This document shows, piece by piece, positions 7,320 through 14,001 of a stretch of 21,343 nucleotides of DNA; position 1 is the first letter of the stretch, and each line of letters opens with the position of its first letter. The stretch is taken from positions 1 through 21,343 of the IMG/VR virus record IMGVR_UViG_3300029259_000679, one strand, 5' to 3'. This DNA is from a virus. The position numbers and the translations under genes are program-made. Under the pieces are notes generated by a model, which saw only the letters and a list, made by a program, of their open reading frames with translations, was not told the DNA's origin and did not search any database.

Positions 7320-7460
7320 CTAACCTTCTCCGAAGTTTCGGCCTGTGGCGTTTTTGACGCGTTCAATGGTTTGGTCGAACCATGCAGGGTTGGTTTGGAG
7401 TTTGGCGATTTGTTGTTAGCCGCGGATAGTTTGGATCATGTTCATGACATCAATAGCGCG
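7320..7460 (-). pseudogene. C-terminal remnant of an unidentified gene (copy 2)
   Basis: A minus-strand frame of about 46 codons ending in TAG at 7320-7322, interrupted by one TAA at 7416-7418 where a Gln codon would be expected. It reads around the stop as IQTIRG, then QQIAKLQTNPAWFDQ, then ATGRNFGEG. The codon use looks genuinely coding, and an AAGGAG-like site follows the stop, as if another gene once began there. The parent protein is not recognised. The last 58 bases occur again, more decayed, at 6366-6424. Confidence 0.45.
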
Positions 7461-7472
7461 TAAAAATGATAA

Positions 7473-7658
7473 AATAATAAAATAATAACAAGAGAAGAAT
7501 ATCTAAAAATAAAAGAAGAGCTTGAAAGACCCATTGACTTTGAAGCTCTTATAGAAAAAGGTAGATTAATATAAAAAGGAAAACAATTTTATATAGGAAA
7601 CATGAACCTACTACCAGAATACATTTCTAAAAAGATAAAAATCATCTCCAAAAAATAA
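7473..7658 (+). pseudogene. Small gene fragment with an in-frame stop
   Basis: An AT-rich plus-strand frame without a usable start reads TREEYLKIKEELERPIDF and EALIEKGRLI, then TAA (7572-7574), then KGKQFYIGNMNLLPEYIS, and ends at TAA 7656-7658. Both halves have coherent protein-like composition in the same frame, so this looks like one small gene (about 60 residues) killed by a stop and a lost 5' end. It converges on the AvcD-like gene with 10 bases between them. Family not recognised. Confidence 0.35.
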
Positions 7659-7668
7659 GCATGGTATG

Positions 7669-8739
7669 CTAATTACCTTTTATAAGTCGTTCCTTTTCTA
7701 ATAATATTTTCTGAAGATTATCAGTTACTTTAACTTCATAATCTCCATATCCATCAAGATACTGTGGATCACTGTGATTAACAGTAGAATATGAATGCTC
7801 AATAAGTTTACCCGTGGTGTCTTTTCTAGCATTCCTATATCTAAAGAAATATGTATATCTTGAAGGAGCAGTTCCTTCGAAATTATCAAAGACGACCTTT
7901 GTTGTTGATAGCTCATCTGTTGTTAATGAATCATCATACAAATCATTAGCTAAACTTTTCTCGTATGGTTCAATATAAACCACTTTTTTAATTCCCGCCG
8001 CAATTATATGCCTAGTACAAACATGACAAGGATAAGTAGTACAATATAAAGTTTTGTCGACGCTTGTGTCTCTCAGACTTCTAGCAAGAGATACAATAGC
8101 ATCCATTTCTGCATGAACAGCTCTTGAATATTCAATAATAGATTGAGCTTTCGTATCAGTCATAATTGAAGCTGCAATTTTTTCAGGATTTCCAACATTA
8201 CTATTTCTTAAGGTTTCAATGATTTGATCTTTCAATATACTTTTGTGAAAGTCATTTTGACATTGTCCTCCCTTATTGAAACATCTCATGTCATGGATAT
8301 CCTCTGACTGGTACAAACCGCCACCAAATTTTGGTACATCATTGCAGCCAGTGGATAGAACAACACCATTATCATCACAGATGGCAGCACCGACTTGACG
8401 TGATAAACATGCAGATCTTACTGAGGCAGAGTACGCATAATACATCCCTGTTTCTAGAGTGGTCGGTGTCAAATTATCAATGCCATGAATAAGCTTAACA
8501 AACCTTTCCACAGAAGACTTAAAACAACTTTTATCATCAATATTTTTTATAAAATAATCTGATTTCTGTAATGTTTTCTCAACTTGCTGCCCAAACTTCC
8601 CCTTATCTTTCCTATCTCTCTCCATTAAAGTTGCAATATTTTGCAGAGATATTTGCTCATCAGAAAGATTCTTTTTTCGTTGTTCTGAATTTCTTAACAA
8701 CCCTATCAAATAGAAATTCTTACCATACACTTCTTTCAA
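7669..8739 (-). CDS. avcD: AvcD-type deoxycytidylate deaminase, C-terminal part (out of frame with its 5' half)
   Basis: Encodes the zinc-dependent cytidine/deoxycytidylate deaminase domain of an AvcD (DCD)-type defence protein. HAE with H209 and E211, and PCHVC with C238 and C241 (numbered from 8739), are the zinc ligands and proton shuttle. Known AvcD proteins deaminate dCTP/dCMP and deplete deoxynucleotides during phage infection. The apparent TTG start at 8739 has no ribosome site. The frame is in fact open back to 8865 and there contains conserved-looking residues (TINNHKVAYLIDQVKHPDE) linking the two domains. It is therefore the second half of a single gene starting at 9226. Joining the frames by removing one A in the A9 run (8859-8867) gives about 518 residues, close to the roughly 530 usual for the family. 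The surroundings are AT-rich, suggesting recent acquisition. Confidence 0.82.
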   Translation of the reverse strand: MKEVYGKNFYLIGLLRNSEQRKKNLSDEQISLQNIATLMERDRKDKGKFGQQVEKTLQKSDYFIKNIDDKSCFKSSVERFVKLIHGIDNLTPTTLETGMYYAYSASVRSACLSRQVGAAICDDNGVVLSTGCNDVPKFGGGLYQSEDIHDMRCFNKGGQCQNDFHKSILKDQIIETLRNSNVGNPEKIAASIMTDTKAQSIIEYSRAVHAEMDAIVSLARSLRDTSVDKTLYCTTYPCHVCTRHIIAAGIKKVVYIEPYEKSLANDLYDDSLTTDELSTTKVVFDNFEGTAPSRYTYFFRYRNARKDTTGKLIEHSYSTVNHSDPQYLDGYGDYEVKVTDNLQKILLEKERLIKGN

Positions 8740-8848
8740 TAATTTTACTTCATCAGGATGTTTTACCTGATCTATTAAATAAGCTACTTTATGATTATTA
8801 ATAGTAACTTTACCTTCAGGCTGATTAATCTTTTGTTTTTCATAGATT

Positions 8849-9226
8849 TCATATCGTGTTTTTTTTTATTTTTGCTATTGAGTGCTCTGCCAAAATTGAA
8901 CATGTAAAAAGTTCTCTTAACTCATCACCCAAATCTTGATATTTATTATATCTATCGAAACCTTTTAAATTTTCTAAATCAATCTCTTCACTTTTAAAAT
9001 AATCAATTATGAACGAACTTAGTCTGATATCAACAATTTCATATCCACTAGCTTTCAGCGAAGAAATTAAATTATGCTTCAATGTCTTCACACCAGCACC
9101 AATTGCCCCACATAGACCTATAATTAATTCATTAGAACGCCTAGCTTGTATTTCTTTAGATATGTCTCTAGTGTTATTTGGACTCTGAGTTACATTGCTT
9201 ACTAATTTCTTTACTGGTTCTGCCAT
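8849..9226 (-). CDS. avcD: AvcD-type protein, N-terminal P-loop part (frameshifted)
   Basis: The 125-residue open frame from ATG 9226 (AAGGAA ribosome site six bases upstream) carries the nucleotide-binding half of the AvcD architecture. A Walker A-like loop GLCGAIGAGVKT lies at about residues 38-49, followed by a helix and a DIRLSSFI strand, as in nucleotide-kinase-like P-loop folds. It stops at TGA 8849-8851, 14 codons after leaving the conserved region, because an A9 run shifts the frame. The true continuation is in the +1 frame, which encodes the deaminase. Alone this fragment would be inactive as a deaminase. Possibilities are an inactivated gene, a sequencing error in the homopolymer, or slippage by RNA polymerase yielding some full-length product. 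A transcription terminator lies immediately upstream at 9244-9277. Confidence 0.78.
   Translation of the reverse strand: MAEPVKKLVSNVTQSPNNTRDISKEIQARRSNELIIGLCGAIGAGVKTLKHNLISSLKASGYEIVDIRLSSFIIDYFKSEEIDLENLKGFDRYNKYQDLGDELRELFTCSILAEHSIAKIKKNTI
8859..8867 (-). other. A9 homopolymer at the avcD frame break
   Basis: Nine consecutive A on the coding (minus) strand, preceded by ATA and followed by CAC. Losing one A joins the two halves of the deaminase gene. Runs of nine or more A are known sites of RNA polymerase slippage and of replication slippage, so the frame could be restored in some transcripts or some cells. Confidence 0.75.
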
Positions 9227-9243
9227 AAAAAGTTCCTTTTTTA

Positions 9244-9277
9244 GAAAAAAAAAAGGCGAGCATGTAAATGCTCGCCT
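9244..9277 (-). terminator. Strong rho-independent terminator between the small ORF and avcD
   Basis: Perfect ten-base stem 9254-9263/9268-9277 with loop GTAA, followed on the minus strand by ten U. It ends the short transcript from the 59-aa ORF region 17 bases before the avcD start, so avcD is expressed only by read-through or a promoter not seen here. Confidence 0.92.
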
Positions 9278-9293
9278 CTTAATAGAAGATATT

Positions 9294-9473
9294 TTACCAA
9301 GTAAGACGTTCAGCCTCTTTACGAACTCGGTCTCTAAATTTTTGTTCGTCTAATTTCTCTCTTTCTTTAGAAAGATCAAATACATCTAGACTAGAATTAA
9401 CACTTTTACCAGAACTTTTCTGGTTTGAAGGTGATTCAGAACATACTTTTTTAAAATCATATGTCACAACCAT
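9294..9473 (-). CDS. 59-residue protein (or ORF within an AvcI-like RNA)
   Basis: A small ORF from ATG 9473 to TAA 9294-9296 with a strong AGGAGG site about seven bases upstream. The product is hydrophilic: a short N-terminal strand (VVTYDFKKV), a Ser/Asn-rich linker, and a highly charged C-terminal helix (DLSKEREKLDEQKFRDRV). There is no signal peptide or membrane helix. The unit is followed by a strong terminator and then avcD. In known AvcID systems a small antitoxin RNA, AvcI, is encoded just upstream of avcD, so this transcript may act as RNA, as a small protein that restrains the deaminase, or both. I do not recognise the protein family. The start is supported by the ribosome site; an overlapping ATG four bases upstream stops after six codons. 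Confidence 0.6.
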   Translation of the reverse strand: MVVTYDFKKVCSESPSNQKSSGKSVNSSLDVFDLSKEREKLDEQKFRDRVRKEAERLTW

Positions 9474-9657
9474 CCATTCCCCTCCTGGGTAAAATCACAC
9501 ACAGAGAAAACTATATTCTATGCAAAAACTGCAAGAACAGTAACTATCAAAAATCATTTAGGTATTAAAAAAGAGTCAAACAGATTAGAAAGCACTAAAA
9601 ATGCCTCTAACATGCATGTATAGGATAGATCTTAGTTAAGTATGCTTAACTTTGCAA

Positions 9658-10839
9658 TTAGCATTTCCTATCAATATTTAAGTTTAATAGATTTTGACAT
9701 TCCCCCCACTCCCTCAACGCTTTGCGCATCTGCTCTCTCGAATGGGTGTGCATGTAGCGTTTGTCGAGTCCATCCCGTTCGTGGTTGAGTAGCATTTCCC
9801 CTATTACCCAGTCGATGCCCATGTCTTGCCAGCTATCTCGGGCTAGTTTGCGTATGTCATGGCTAGTGAATTTGATTCCAATGTCATCACTAAGGCTCTG
9901 ATACCAACGCTCAACGGTACGTTTCGCTATGGGCTTGTCGCCTTTCACGCTGAACACATAGTTACCCAGTTTTGGTAATGTATTTATTAGATCCATCGCG
10001 TGCTGAGTGATCGGCAAGCGGTGTTCATTGCCGTTTTTAGTATTCTCTGCCGGTATGTACCATTCCAACATGTTGGACGAAAAGTGCTTCCATTCAGCAA
10101 GGCAGGTTTCGCCTATTCGTGTACCGTGAAGTAGCTGTGTCATGAAGAAGATTCGACGCGCTGCACTTTGCTTATTAATCGCTGCTAGTAAAGTGGGTAA
10201 ATCGTGTGGCTTAAGCCGCCCTGGCTGGCTATCGGGTTGGGTCGTGGTGAAGCTAGTTAGTGTGATGCTTTTTGTAGGGTTGCTGGCAATAAGGCCAAGC
10301 TCATTGGCACGGCTAAAGGCCGTTTTCAGCACACCAAGTACGCCTTTTATAGTTGAAAGCGCATACTCGCCTTGCATAGGCATATAAAGCTGCTTGTATA
10401 AGAAGGTTTTGTCTATGTTGTTAAGCCGCACTTTATCTAACAGGCTTAGAAGGTGGTTACCAATGTAGCTGGATGCGGTAGAAACGTAGGGGTCTGAAAA
10501 GGTTTTGTCGGCGTCGATGTGCTGCATGAACCACATTAGCACCTCGCCTCCTGTTTGATACGTAGAAACAGTTAAACTTGCCTCACGATCAGCCAGCGCA
10601 TTGGCACGTATTGCAGGAAGCTCATCGAAAAGGCGCTTCGCAGTAATAGCAGGCCACTTAGCAAGCTTAGTACGCTGTCGTTTCTTACCTTTATAAACCA
10701 CATCGTAAAAGGTGCCGCCCGATCGTGCCGCGTTTATATGAAACTCAACACGGCGCATATCATACAGATATACTGTATCGGACTTTAACGCAGCACGAAT
10801 AGACGCATCACTTATCTTATTTGAAGTGCGTCTTGTCAT
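9658..10839 (-). CDS. Tyrosine recombinase/phage integrase (internal to the early operon)
   Basis: A 393-residue tyrosine recombinase with a complete catalytic set: R241 (in HGTRIGE), K268, H327 and R330 (HDIR), H353 (NHERD) and Y362 (KRYMH). Residues 1-95 form an arm-binding/DUF4102-like N-terminal region, about 96-195 the core-binding domain, and 205-375 the catalytic domain. Its ATG overlaps the stop of the upstream gene by four bases, so it is the last gene of the minus-strand early operon rather than a free-standing integrase beside an att site. A second, unrelated-looking integrase lies at 19008-20150 next to dusA. This one may resolve multimers, act at a different att site, or be the leftover of another element. 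All visible residues are intact. Confidence 0.9.
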   Translation of the reverse strand: MTRRTSNKISDASIRAALKSDTVYLYDMRRVEFHINAARSGGTFYDVVYKGKKRQRTKLAKWPAITAKRLFDELPAIRANALADREASLTVSTYQTGGEVLMWFMQHIDADKTFSDPYVSTASSYIGNHLLSLLDKVRLNNIDKTFLYKQLYMPMQGEYALSTIKGVLGVLKTAFSRANELGLIASNPTKSITLTSFTTTQPDSQPGRLKPHDLPTLLAAINKQSAARRIFFMTQLLHGTRIGETCLAEWKHFSSNMLEWYIPAENTKNGNEHRLPITQHAMDLINTLPKLGNYVFSVKGDKPIAKRTVERWYQSLSDDIGIKFTSHDIRKLARDSWQDMGIDWVIGEMLLNHERDGLDKRYMHTHSREQMRKALREWGECQNLLNLNIDRKC

Positions 10840-11363
10840 GCTACAACCTTACCACCTTCTTCATTTAACCGAGCTGTCACTTCATCTTGAAGACGAGCCA
10901 AAAAGCGTTTTCGCCCTTCCGCTACGTGATTAGAAAAGCTCTTCTCGCTGGGCGTTGCGTGAGCCGGCCCTAATCGAAGCTCAGCAGCAAATACTGGTAA
11001 AGTAGCCGCTATACGCATATTGGTTAAAGGTGCATCCTTTATTGTTCTTCGGCCTTCTGCTAACACAGCCGCGAACAGGCAAAGCATTTGCATGCGTGAC
11101 AGGTCACAAAAGAGCCACGTAAAGCCTTTGTCTTTTACGGACAAAGCGCGAATGTGCTTAATCATCGCACTATTACTGCCGCCACCGCCCGAAAAACTAG
11201 GCGTAACGCCCTGCTCTAATGATTCACAAATACGTCCGGTATTCCCCACGCCAGCCCAACCCGCATCAGCAGTGCCAGCAATAAGATAAGTCACGTGATC
11301 GTTCACGATTCGCCATCCTAGCGCACTCAATGTGTTTGGTTTCTCGCGATCTTTCCAGCGCAT
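10836..11363 (-). CDS. Early-operon protein of unknown function
   Basis: A 175-residue soluble protein, not recognised. The first half has Gly- and Trp-containing segments (LGWRIVNDHVTYLIAG, ADAGWAGVGNTGRI, then a SGGGGSNS turn), the middle is helical (residues about 85-135), and the C-terminus is a basic amphipathic helix. It is the penultimate gene of the early operon, where lambdoid phages carry late-gene antiterminators (Q), but no Q-type motif or zinc finger is visible, so this is position only. Start ATG 11363 follows an AAGAGAG site. It overlaps the integrase start by four bases. Confidence 0.6.
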   Translation of the reverse strand: MRWKDREKPNTLSALGWRIVNDHVTYLIAGTADAGWAGVGNTGRICESLEQGVTPSFSGGGGSNSAMIKHIRALSVKDKGFTWLFCDLSRMQMLCLFAAVLAEGRRTIKDAPLTNMRIAATLPVFAAELRLGPAHATPSEKSFSNHVAEGRKRFLARLQDEVTARLNEEGGKVVA

Positions 11364-11436
11364 TGTTTTCTCTCTTAGTAGTAAAACGTGTTTGGTTAGC
11401 TATAAATGCTATTAAATACACTGACTAACTTGATAA

Positions 11437-11751
11437 TTACTCAGCTACGGGGGCCGTACTCTTTACCCACCAGGTGACCGCCTTACGATTACCCTGGGCA
11501 CAAATACGAATTGGGCCTTTTTCAATTTCTTGAGCAGTTTCCGCTTCGCTCAAGCGACGACCTATCATGTAGCGATCGGCGCCATGTAAAACGGATAACT
11601 CACGACTGGTCATACCGTTTGTTCTCTGGACCATGGCAACAACACGCTCTATCTGGGCTTGGCGTGCGCCGCTTTTCGTTATTTCGCTGGCGGCGGCATA
11701 GCTACTTTCTATATCGTTGCGTCGTGCCGCAGGTGTTTGAATATTCAACAT
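11437..11751 (-). CDS. Small helix-turn-helix-like early protein
   Basis: A 104-residue protein. Residues about 33-72 (QIERVVAMVQRTNGMTSREL, then a helix with GADRYMIGRRLSE) look like a winged helix-turn-helix: helix, turn with MTSREL, recognition helix, and then a wing ending in VTWWVK. It probably binds DNA, as regulator or replication accessory. A GGAGG site lies about 11 bases before the ATG, rather far. The adjacent intergenic bases downstream (11364-11436) contain GGTTAG/CTAAC arms but no convincing promoter. The exact family is not recognised. Confidence 0.55.
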   Translation of the reverse strand: MLNIQTPAARRNDIESSYAAASEITKSGARQAQIERVVAMVQRTNGMTSRELSVLHGADRYMIGRRLSEAETAQEIEKGPIRICAQGNRKAVTWWVKSTAPVAE

Positions 11752-11756
11752 AATGA

Positions 11757-12098
11757 TTAATGCCTCCGTCTGCTTTGTTTGGACTCTTCGCCAGCAATGG
11801 CCCCATTGATCTCTTCAAGCTCAAGGCTTAATTTGACCCAACGATTGTTAGTTGCCATTGAGCACGACTTCTTAAAACTCGCTTCAAACCGCTTCTCTTC
11901 TTTTGCTAGCTCACTCATCCGGTCTAACGTTTTTGCATCGTGTTTCCCAGATAACACAACGCTCTGAAACTCTGATCTAACAGCCATCAACGGAGTCAAG
12001 TAATCCCCCTTCATCAACTCGTCGACCTGCTTGTAATCACGATTTAATTTAAGTCGATAAGACTTTAGCGCCTTTAAAACTACGTTATCTTCAACCAC
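11757..12098 (-). CDS. Charged helical early protein of unknown function
   Basis: A 113-residue, Lys/Glu-rich, almost entirely helical protein. It starts with GTG at 12098 behind a very strong GAGGGGG ribosome site and begins two bases after the stop of the previous gene. Two helical stretches (about 5-45 and 55-100) with regular hydrophobic spacing suggest a helical hairpin or coiled-coil dimer. There are no catalytic motifs and the family is not recognised. By position in the replication operon it may be a helicase-loader-like or nin-region accessory protein, but nothing in the sequence proves this. Confidence 0.55.
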   Translation of the reverse strand: MVEDNVVLKALKSYRLKLNRDYKQVDELMKGDYLTPLMAVRSEFQSVVLSGKHDAKTLDRMSELAKEEKRFEASFKKSCSMATNNRWVKLSLELEEINGAIAGEESKQSRRRH

Positions 12099-12100
12099 AA

Positions 12101-12454
12101 TTACCCCCTCAGCATGCCGCGAAGCTGACCAACACGATTACGGCCAATCATCCGTCGTTGCTGTAACTCATGATCATTTAGTTTTTCTGCAAATTTAGGC
12201 TTTTCAATCACAACAGGTTTAAAACGCTCGCCACGCAAATACGCTTTGCAAACGTCTTTGTAATGCTTAGCAAAACCTCGCTGGCCAGCGCCTGTATCCC
12301 GACGACGCAATGCCAGAAACCCTACTAATCGTGCTGCTTCCATCACTACAGGGTGGCTTGGCTTCCAGTTAGCAACATCGTGAGCGTTGTTGGCTGCTTC
12401 GGTGTACGCCTCTGTGGGTTTAGGGAATTCGTTAAACAAATCGCTGTTGATCAT
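12101..12454 (-). CDS. Early/replication-region protein of unknown function
   Basis: A 117-residue basic protein directly after the replication protein gene and overlapping no frame of it. ATG 12454 has an AGGAGG site five bases upstream and is preferred over a TTG at 12469. Residues 45-75 (VGFLALRRRDTGAGQRGFAKH) are basic and aromatic and could contact DNA. The C-terminus is again Arg-rich. It follows the replication initiator in the place of lambda P-type helicase loaders, yet is much shorter than P (about 230 residues) and carries no ATPase motif. The role is not known. Confidence 0.58.
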   Translation of the reverse strand: MINSDLFNEFPKPTEAYTEAANNAHDVANWKPSHPVVMEAARLVGFLALRRRDTGAGQRGFAKHYKDVCKAYLRGERFKPVVIEKPKFAEKLNDHELQQRRMIGRNRVGQLRGMLRG

Positions 12455-12462
12455 GAAACCTC

Positions 12463-13185
12463 CTACCAATCGGTATCGTGAATGTTCGTCAAACTGTCGC
12501 TGACTTGCTGCTTGGTTGTGGCTGGCGGCAATGATCGTGGAGCAGAGAATTGCATCGAATTACGCATCCACAGGCGCCATGCTGCGACCCAATCTTTCAT
12601 CACAGAGCCTTTCGCACGGTGGTGATCTAAAAACTTATTCGTCTCGGTTGGCCAATCCGTCGTGATTTGATTTTCTGCTAACCAATCCAGCATTCGTTGA
12701 TCAACAAGAAATTCACCAGGAACACCAGAAGCACGTTTTACAATTTTGGATTTGGGCGGAACGACCAAAGGTTCATTGACTGATTCATTGACTGGTTCAA
12801 GAGAGTGACTGGTTCTGGGTGCAGCTGCTGCACCATCCCCTAGTGCAGGAGATGCACCACCTAGTGCAGGAGATGCACCACCTAGTGCAGGAGATGCACC
12901 CCCTGTATTTACTGGCTTAGCATCGAAATCCAAAACATATACATTAGAAGAATTACCTTTTGGACCCTTTCTGCTTGTCTTCGTTAAGTAGCCAGCTTGA
13001 ATCAAACTGTCGATATGCCCAATCACCGTACGCTTGCCAATCTCACATTGATCAGCAATGTATTGATAACTCGGCCAGCACTCGCCTTGATCGTTTGCAT
13101 TGTCTGCAAGCTTTAACAAAACCAATTTACGCAAAGGATTACCCACTTTGGTTTTCATGGCTTTAACCATCAGTTCCATACTCAT
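12463..13185 (-). CDS. Phage replication protein, O-like with N-terminal helix-turn-helix
   Basis: A 240-residue protein. Residues 15-80 form a winged helix-turn-helix of the HTH_36 type used by phage replication proteins (WPSYQYIADQCEIGKRTV, recognition helix, then wing). Residues 98-121 are a low-complexity linker of three GGASPAL repeats plus an Ala run. Residues 155-215 contain WLAENQITTDWPTE and DWVAAWRLWM segments, resembling the DnaT-like/replisome-organiser C-terminal domain that binds single strands or recruits helicase. It would open the origin and load the host helicase. The repeats inside the gene are iteron-like, as in lambda O. ATG 13185 is used, with an AAGG site somewhat far upstream; the CII-like gene ends five bases before it. 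Confidence 0.78.
   Translation of the reverse strand: MSMELMVKAMKTKVGNPLRKLVLLKLADNANDQGECWPSYQYIADQCEIGKRTVIGHIDSLIQAGYLTKTSRKGPKGNSSNVYVLDFDAKPVNTGGASPALGGASPALGGASPALGDGAAAAPRTSHSLEPVNESVNEPLVVPPKSKIVKRASGVPGEFLVDQRMLDWLAENQITTDWPTETNKFLDHHRAKGSVMKDWVAAWRLWMRNSMQFSAPRSLPPATTKQQVSDSLTNIHDTDW
12818..12901. repeat. Iteron-like repeats inside the replication gene (candidate origin)
   Basis: Three direct repeats of 21 bp (12839-12859, 12860-12880, 12881-12901), identical except for the last base of the third. Each contains the inverted arms GTGCA/TGCAC around GGAGA. A fourth, perfect palindromic variant (GGTGCAG, CTG, CTGCACC) lies at 12818-12834. Lambda's origin is likewise a set of palindromic iterons within gene O, so this is a candidate replication origin as well as a coding repeat. 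Confidence 0.6.
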
Positions 13186-13190
13186 AGTGG

Positions 13191-13631
13191 CTAGCCTTTT
13201 ATCTGTTTCATGCTGTACGCAAGCACAGACTCACGAAGCTGCATCAACGCATCAATCGCCTCGGTAATTTCACGCTGACACTTCTCTTGCTCGCGCATCG
13301 TCATCTTGCCGTCTTCCAATGCCTCATAGATCGAGCTAATCACATCACCATGCTCTTTCCCTGCTTTTAGAGTAGATTCCATAATGCCAACTGGCTGAAA
13401 CCCTTCCTCGTTCAGAGCCAGTTCAGTACCCATTGCGCGGTAAATAGATTGATTGCCGGTAAGCAGTTGGATGGTCACAGCTTCACGCAAGGTAATCTTA
13501 TGCGTCTCGTTTTGAGGGTTGGCCTTGTTGATCAACACTTGGTGGCTCATCGCCATCAAAGACGAGATTTGCTTAGCCGTCTTAGTAGAGCCGTGCACTG
13601 TTTCATAAATAGCCTGATCGATGTGATCCAT
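13191..13631 (-). CDS. CII-like phage regulatory protein (CP76 family)
   Basis: A 146-residue protein resembling the phage regulatory protein CII family (as in P22-like and Vibrio phages, Pfam CP76). The N-terminal 60 residues form a helix-turn-helix that includes KQISSLMAMSHQVLINKANP and the HKITLREAV segment typical of the family. The C-terminal half is helical (about 95-140), likely for oligomerisation. Such proteins activate establishment of lysogeny or control early genes. The gene lies just downstream of cro, the lambda order cro-cII-O. Start: ATG 13631 follows GGAGAAAAC; a TTG at 13643 is part of that ribosome site and is rejected. Confidence 0.75.
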   Translation of the reverse strand: MDHIDQAIYETVHGSTKTAKQISSLMAMSHQVLINKANPQNETHKITLREAVTIQLLTGNQSIYRAMGTELALNEEGFQPVGIMESTLKAGKEHGDVISSIYEALEDGKMTMREQEKCQREITEAIDALMQLRESVLAYSMKQIKG

Positions 13632-13690
13632 TGTTTTCTCCAAAAGCCATAAAACATGGCGGGCAATAAATTTGTTAAATAGACTAAAGC

Positions 13691-13891
13691 TTAAAGGTCT
13701 TCATGATCTTTCAGGAGGTCATTCACGCTTATCTCTCCATTCGTTGCTTCTGCAATTTTTCGAATATATTTAGCAGGTGCACGTTTATGGATTCGAAGCC
13801 AATTCCACACATGGGCTTGAGTAACATCTAAAGTTTTTGCAAGAGCCGTTTGGCTCCCAATAAGATCGACCGCTTTTTCGATGGCTGTCAT
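13691..13891 (-). CDS. Cro-like repressor, YdaS family
   Basis: A 66-residue helix-turn-helix protein transcribed divergently from the CI gene. The recognition unit is SQTALAKTLDVTQAHVWNW, and the C-terminal part (KYIRKIAEATNGEISVNDLL) is the hallmark of YdaS/Cro-type regulators. Start: ATG 13891 behind GGAGGA at five bases. A longer frame would begin within the -35 of the promoter and is not real. It should compete with CI for the three operators at 13902-13962 and favour lytic growth. First gene of the minus-strand early operon. Confidence 0.85.
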   Translation of the reverse strand: MTAIEKAVDLIGSQTALAKTLDVTQAHVWNWLRIHKRAPAKYIRKIAEATNGEISVNDLLKDHEDL

Positions 13892-13901
13892 AAGTCCTCC
13901 A

Positions 13902-13962
13902 TACAACTTTAGGTGTATTTGAATACAGTTTTTATTGTTTGTCAATAACAGATAAAGTTGTA
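13902..13962. promoter_or_regulatory. Operator region between cro and cI, three sites
   Basis: Three 16-bp imperfect palindromes of one motif, spaced 22 and 23 bp centre to centre: TACAACTTTAGGTGTA (13902-13917), TACAGTTTTTATTGTT (13924-13939), and AACAGATAAAGTTGTA (13947-13962, inverted). The spacing resembles lambda OR. Two further copies occur at 16356-16395. Confidence 0.72.
13917..13945 (-). promoter_or_regulatory. Cro/early leftward promoter
   Basis: Perfect -35 TTGACA at 13945-13940, a 17-base spacer, and -10 TCAAAT at 13922-13917. The middle operator (13924-13939) fills the spacer and the first overlaps the start region, so CI binding should shut the promoter. Confidence 0.7.
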
Positions 13963-14001
13963 ATTATTGCTATACGTCTATATTGGAATATTGATAACCA
14001 A

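Noticed and set aside
8740-8848. Two separate genes for the P-loop and deaminase parts
   Set aside because: The deaminase frame stays open to 8865 with linker sequence of the AvcD type, and its TTG start has no ribosome site. One broken gene explains the data better.
12839-12901. CRISPR-like direct repeats
   Set aside because: The 21-bp units are contiguous with no spacers and lie in frame within a gene, encoding GGASPAL repeats.
13892-13945. Longer N-terminus of the Cro-like protein (TTG start)
   Set aside because: The extra codons run through the -35 box and two operators, and ATG 13891 has a strong GGAGGA site.
13939-14001. Longer N-terminus of the CI repressor (TTG start)
   Set aside because: It would translate operator and promoter DNA, and repressors of this type begin just before the helix-turn-helix, as ATG 14002 does.
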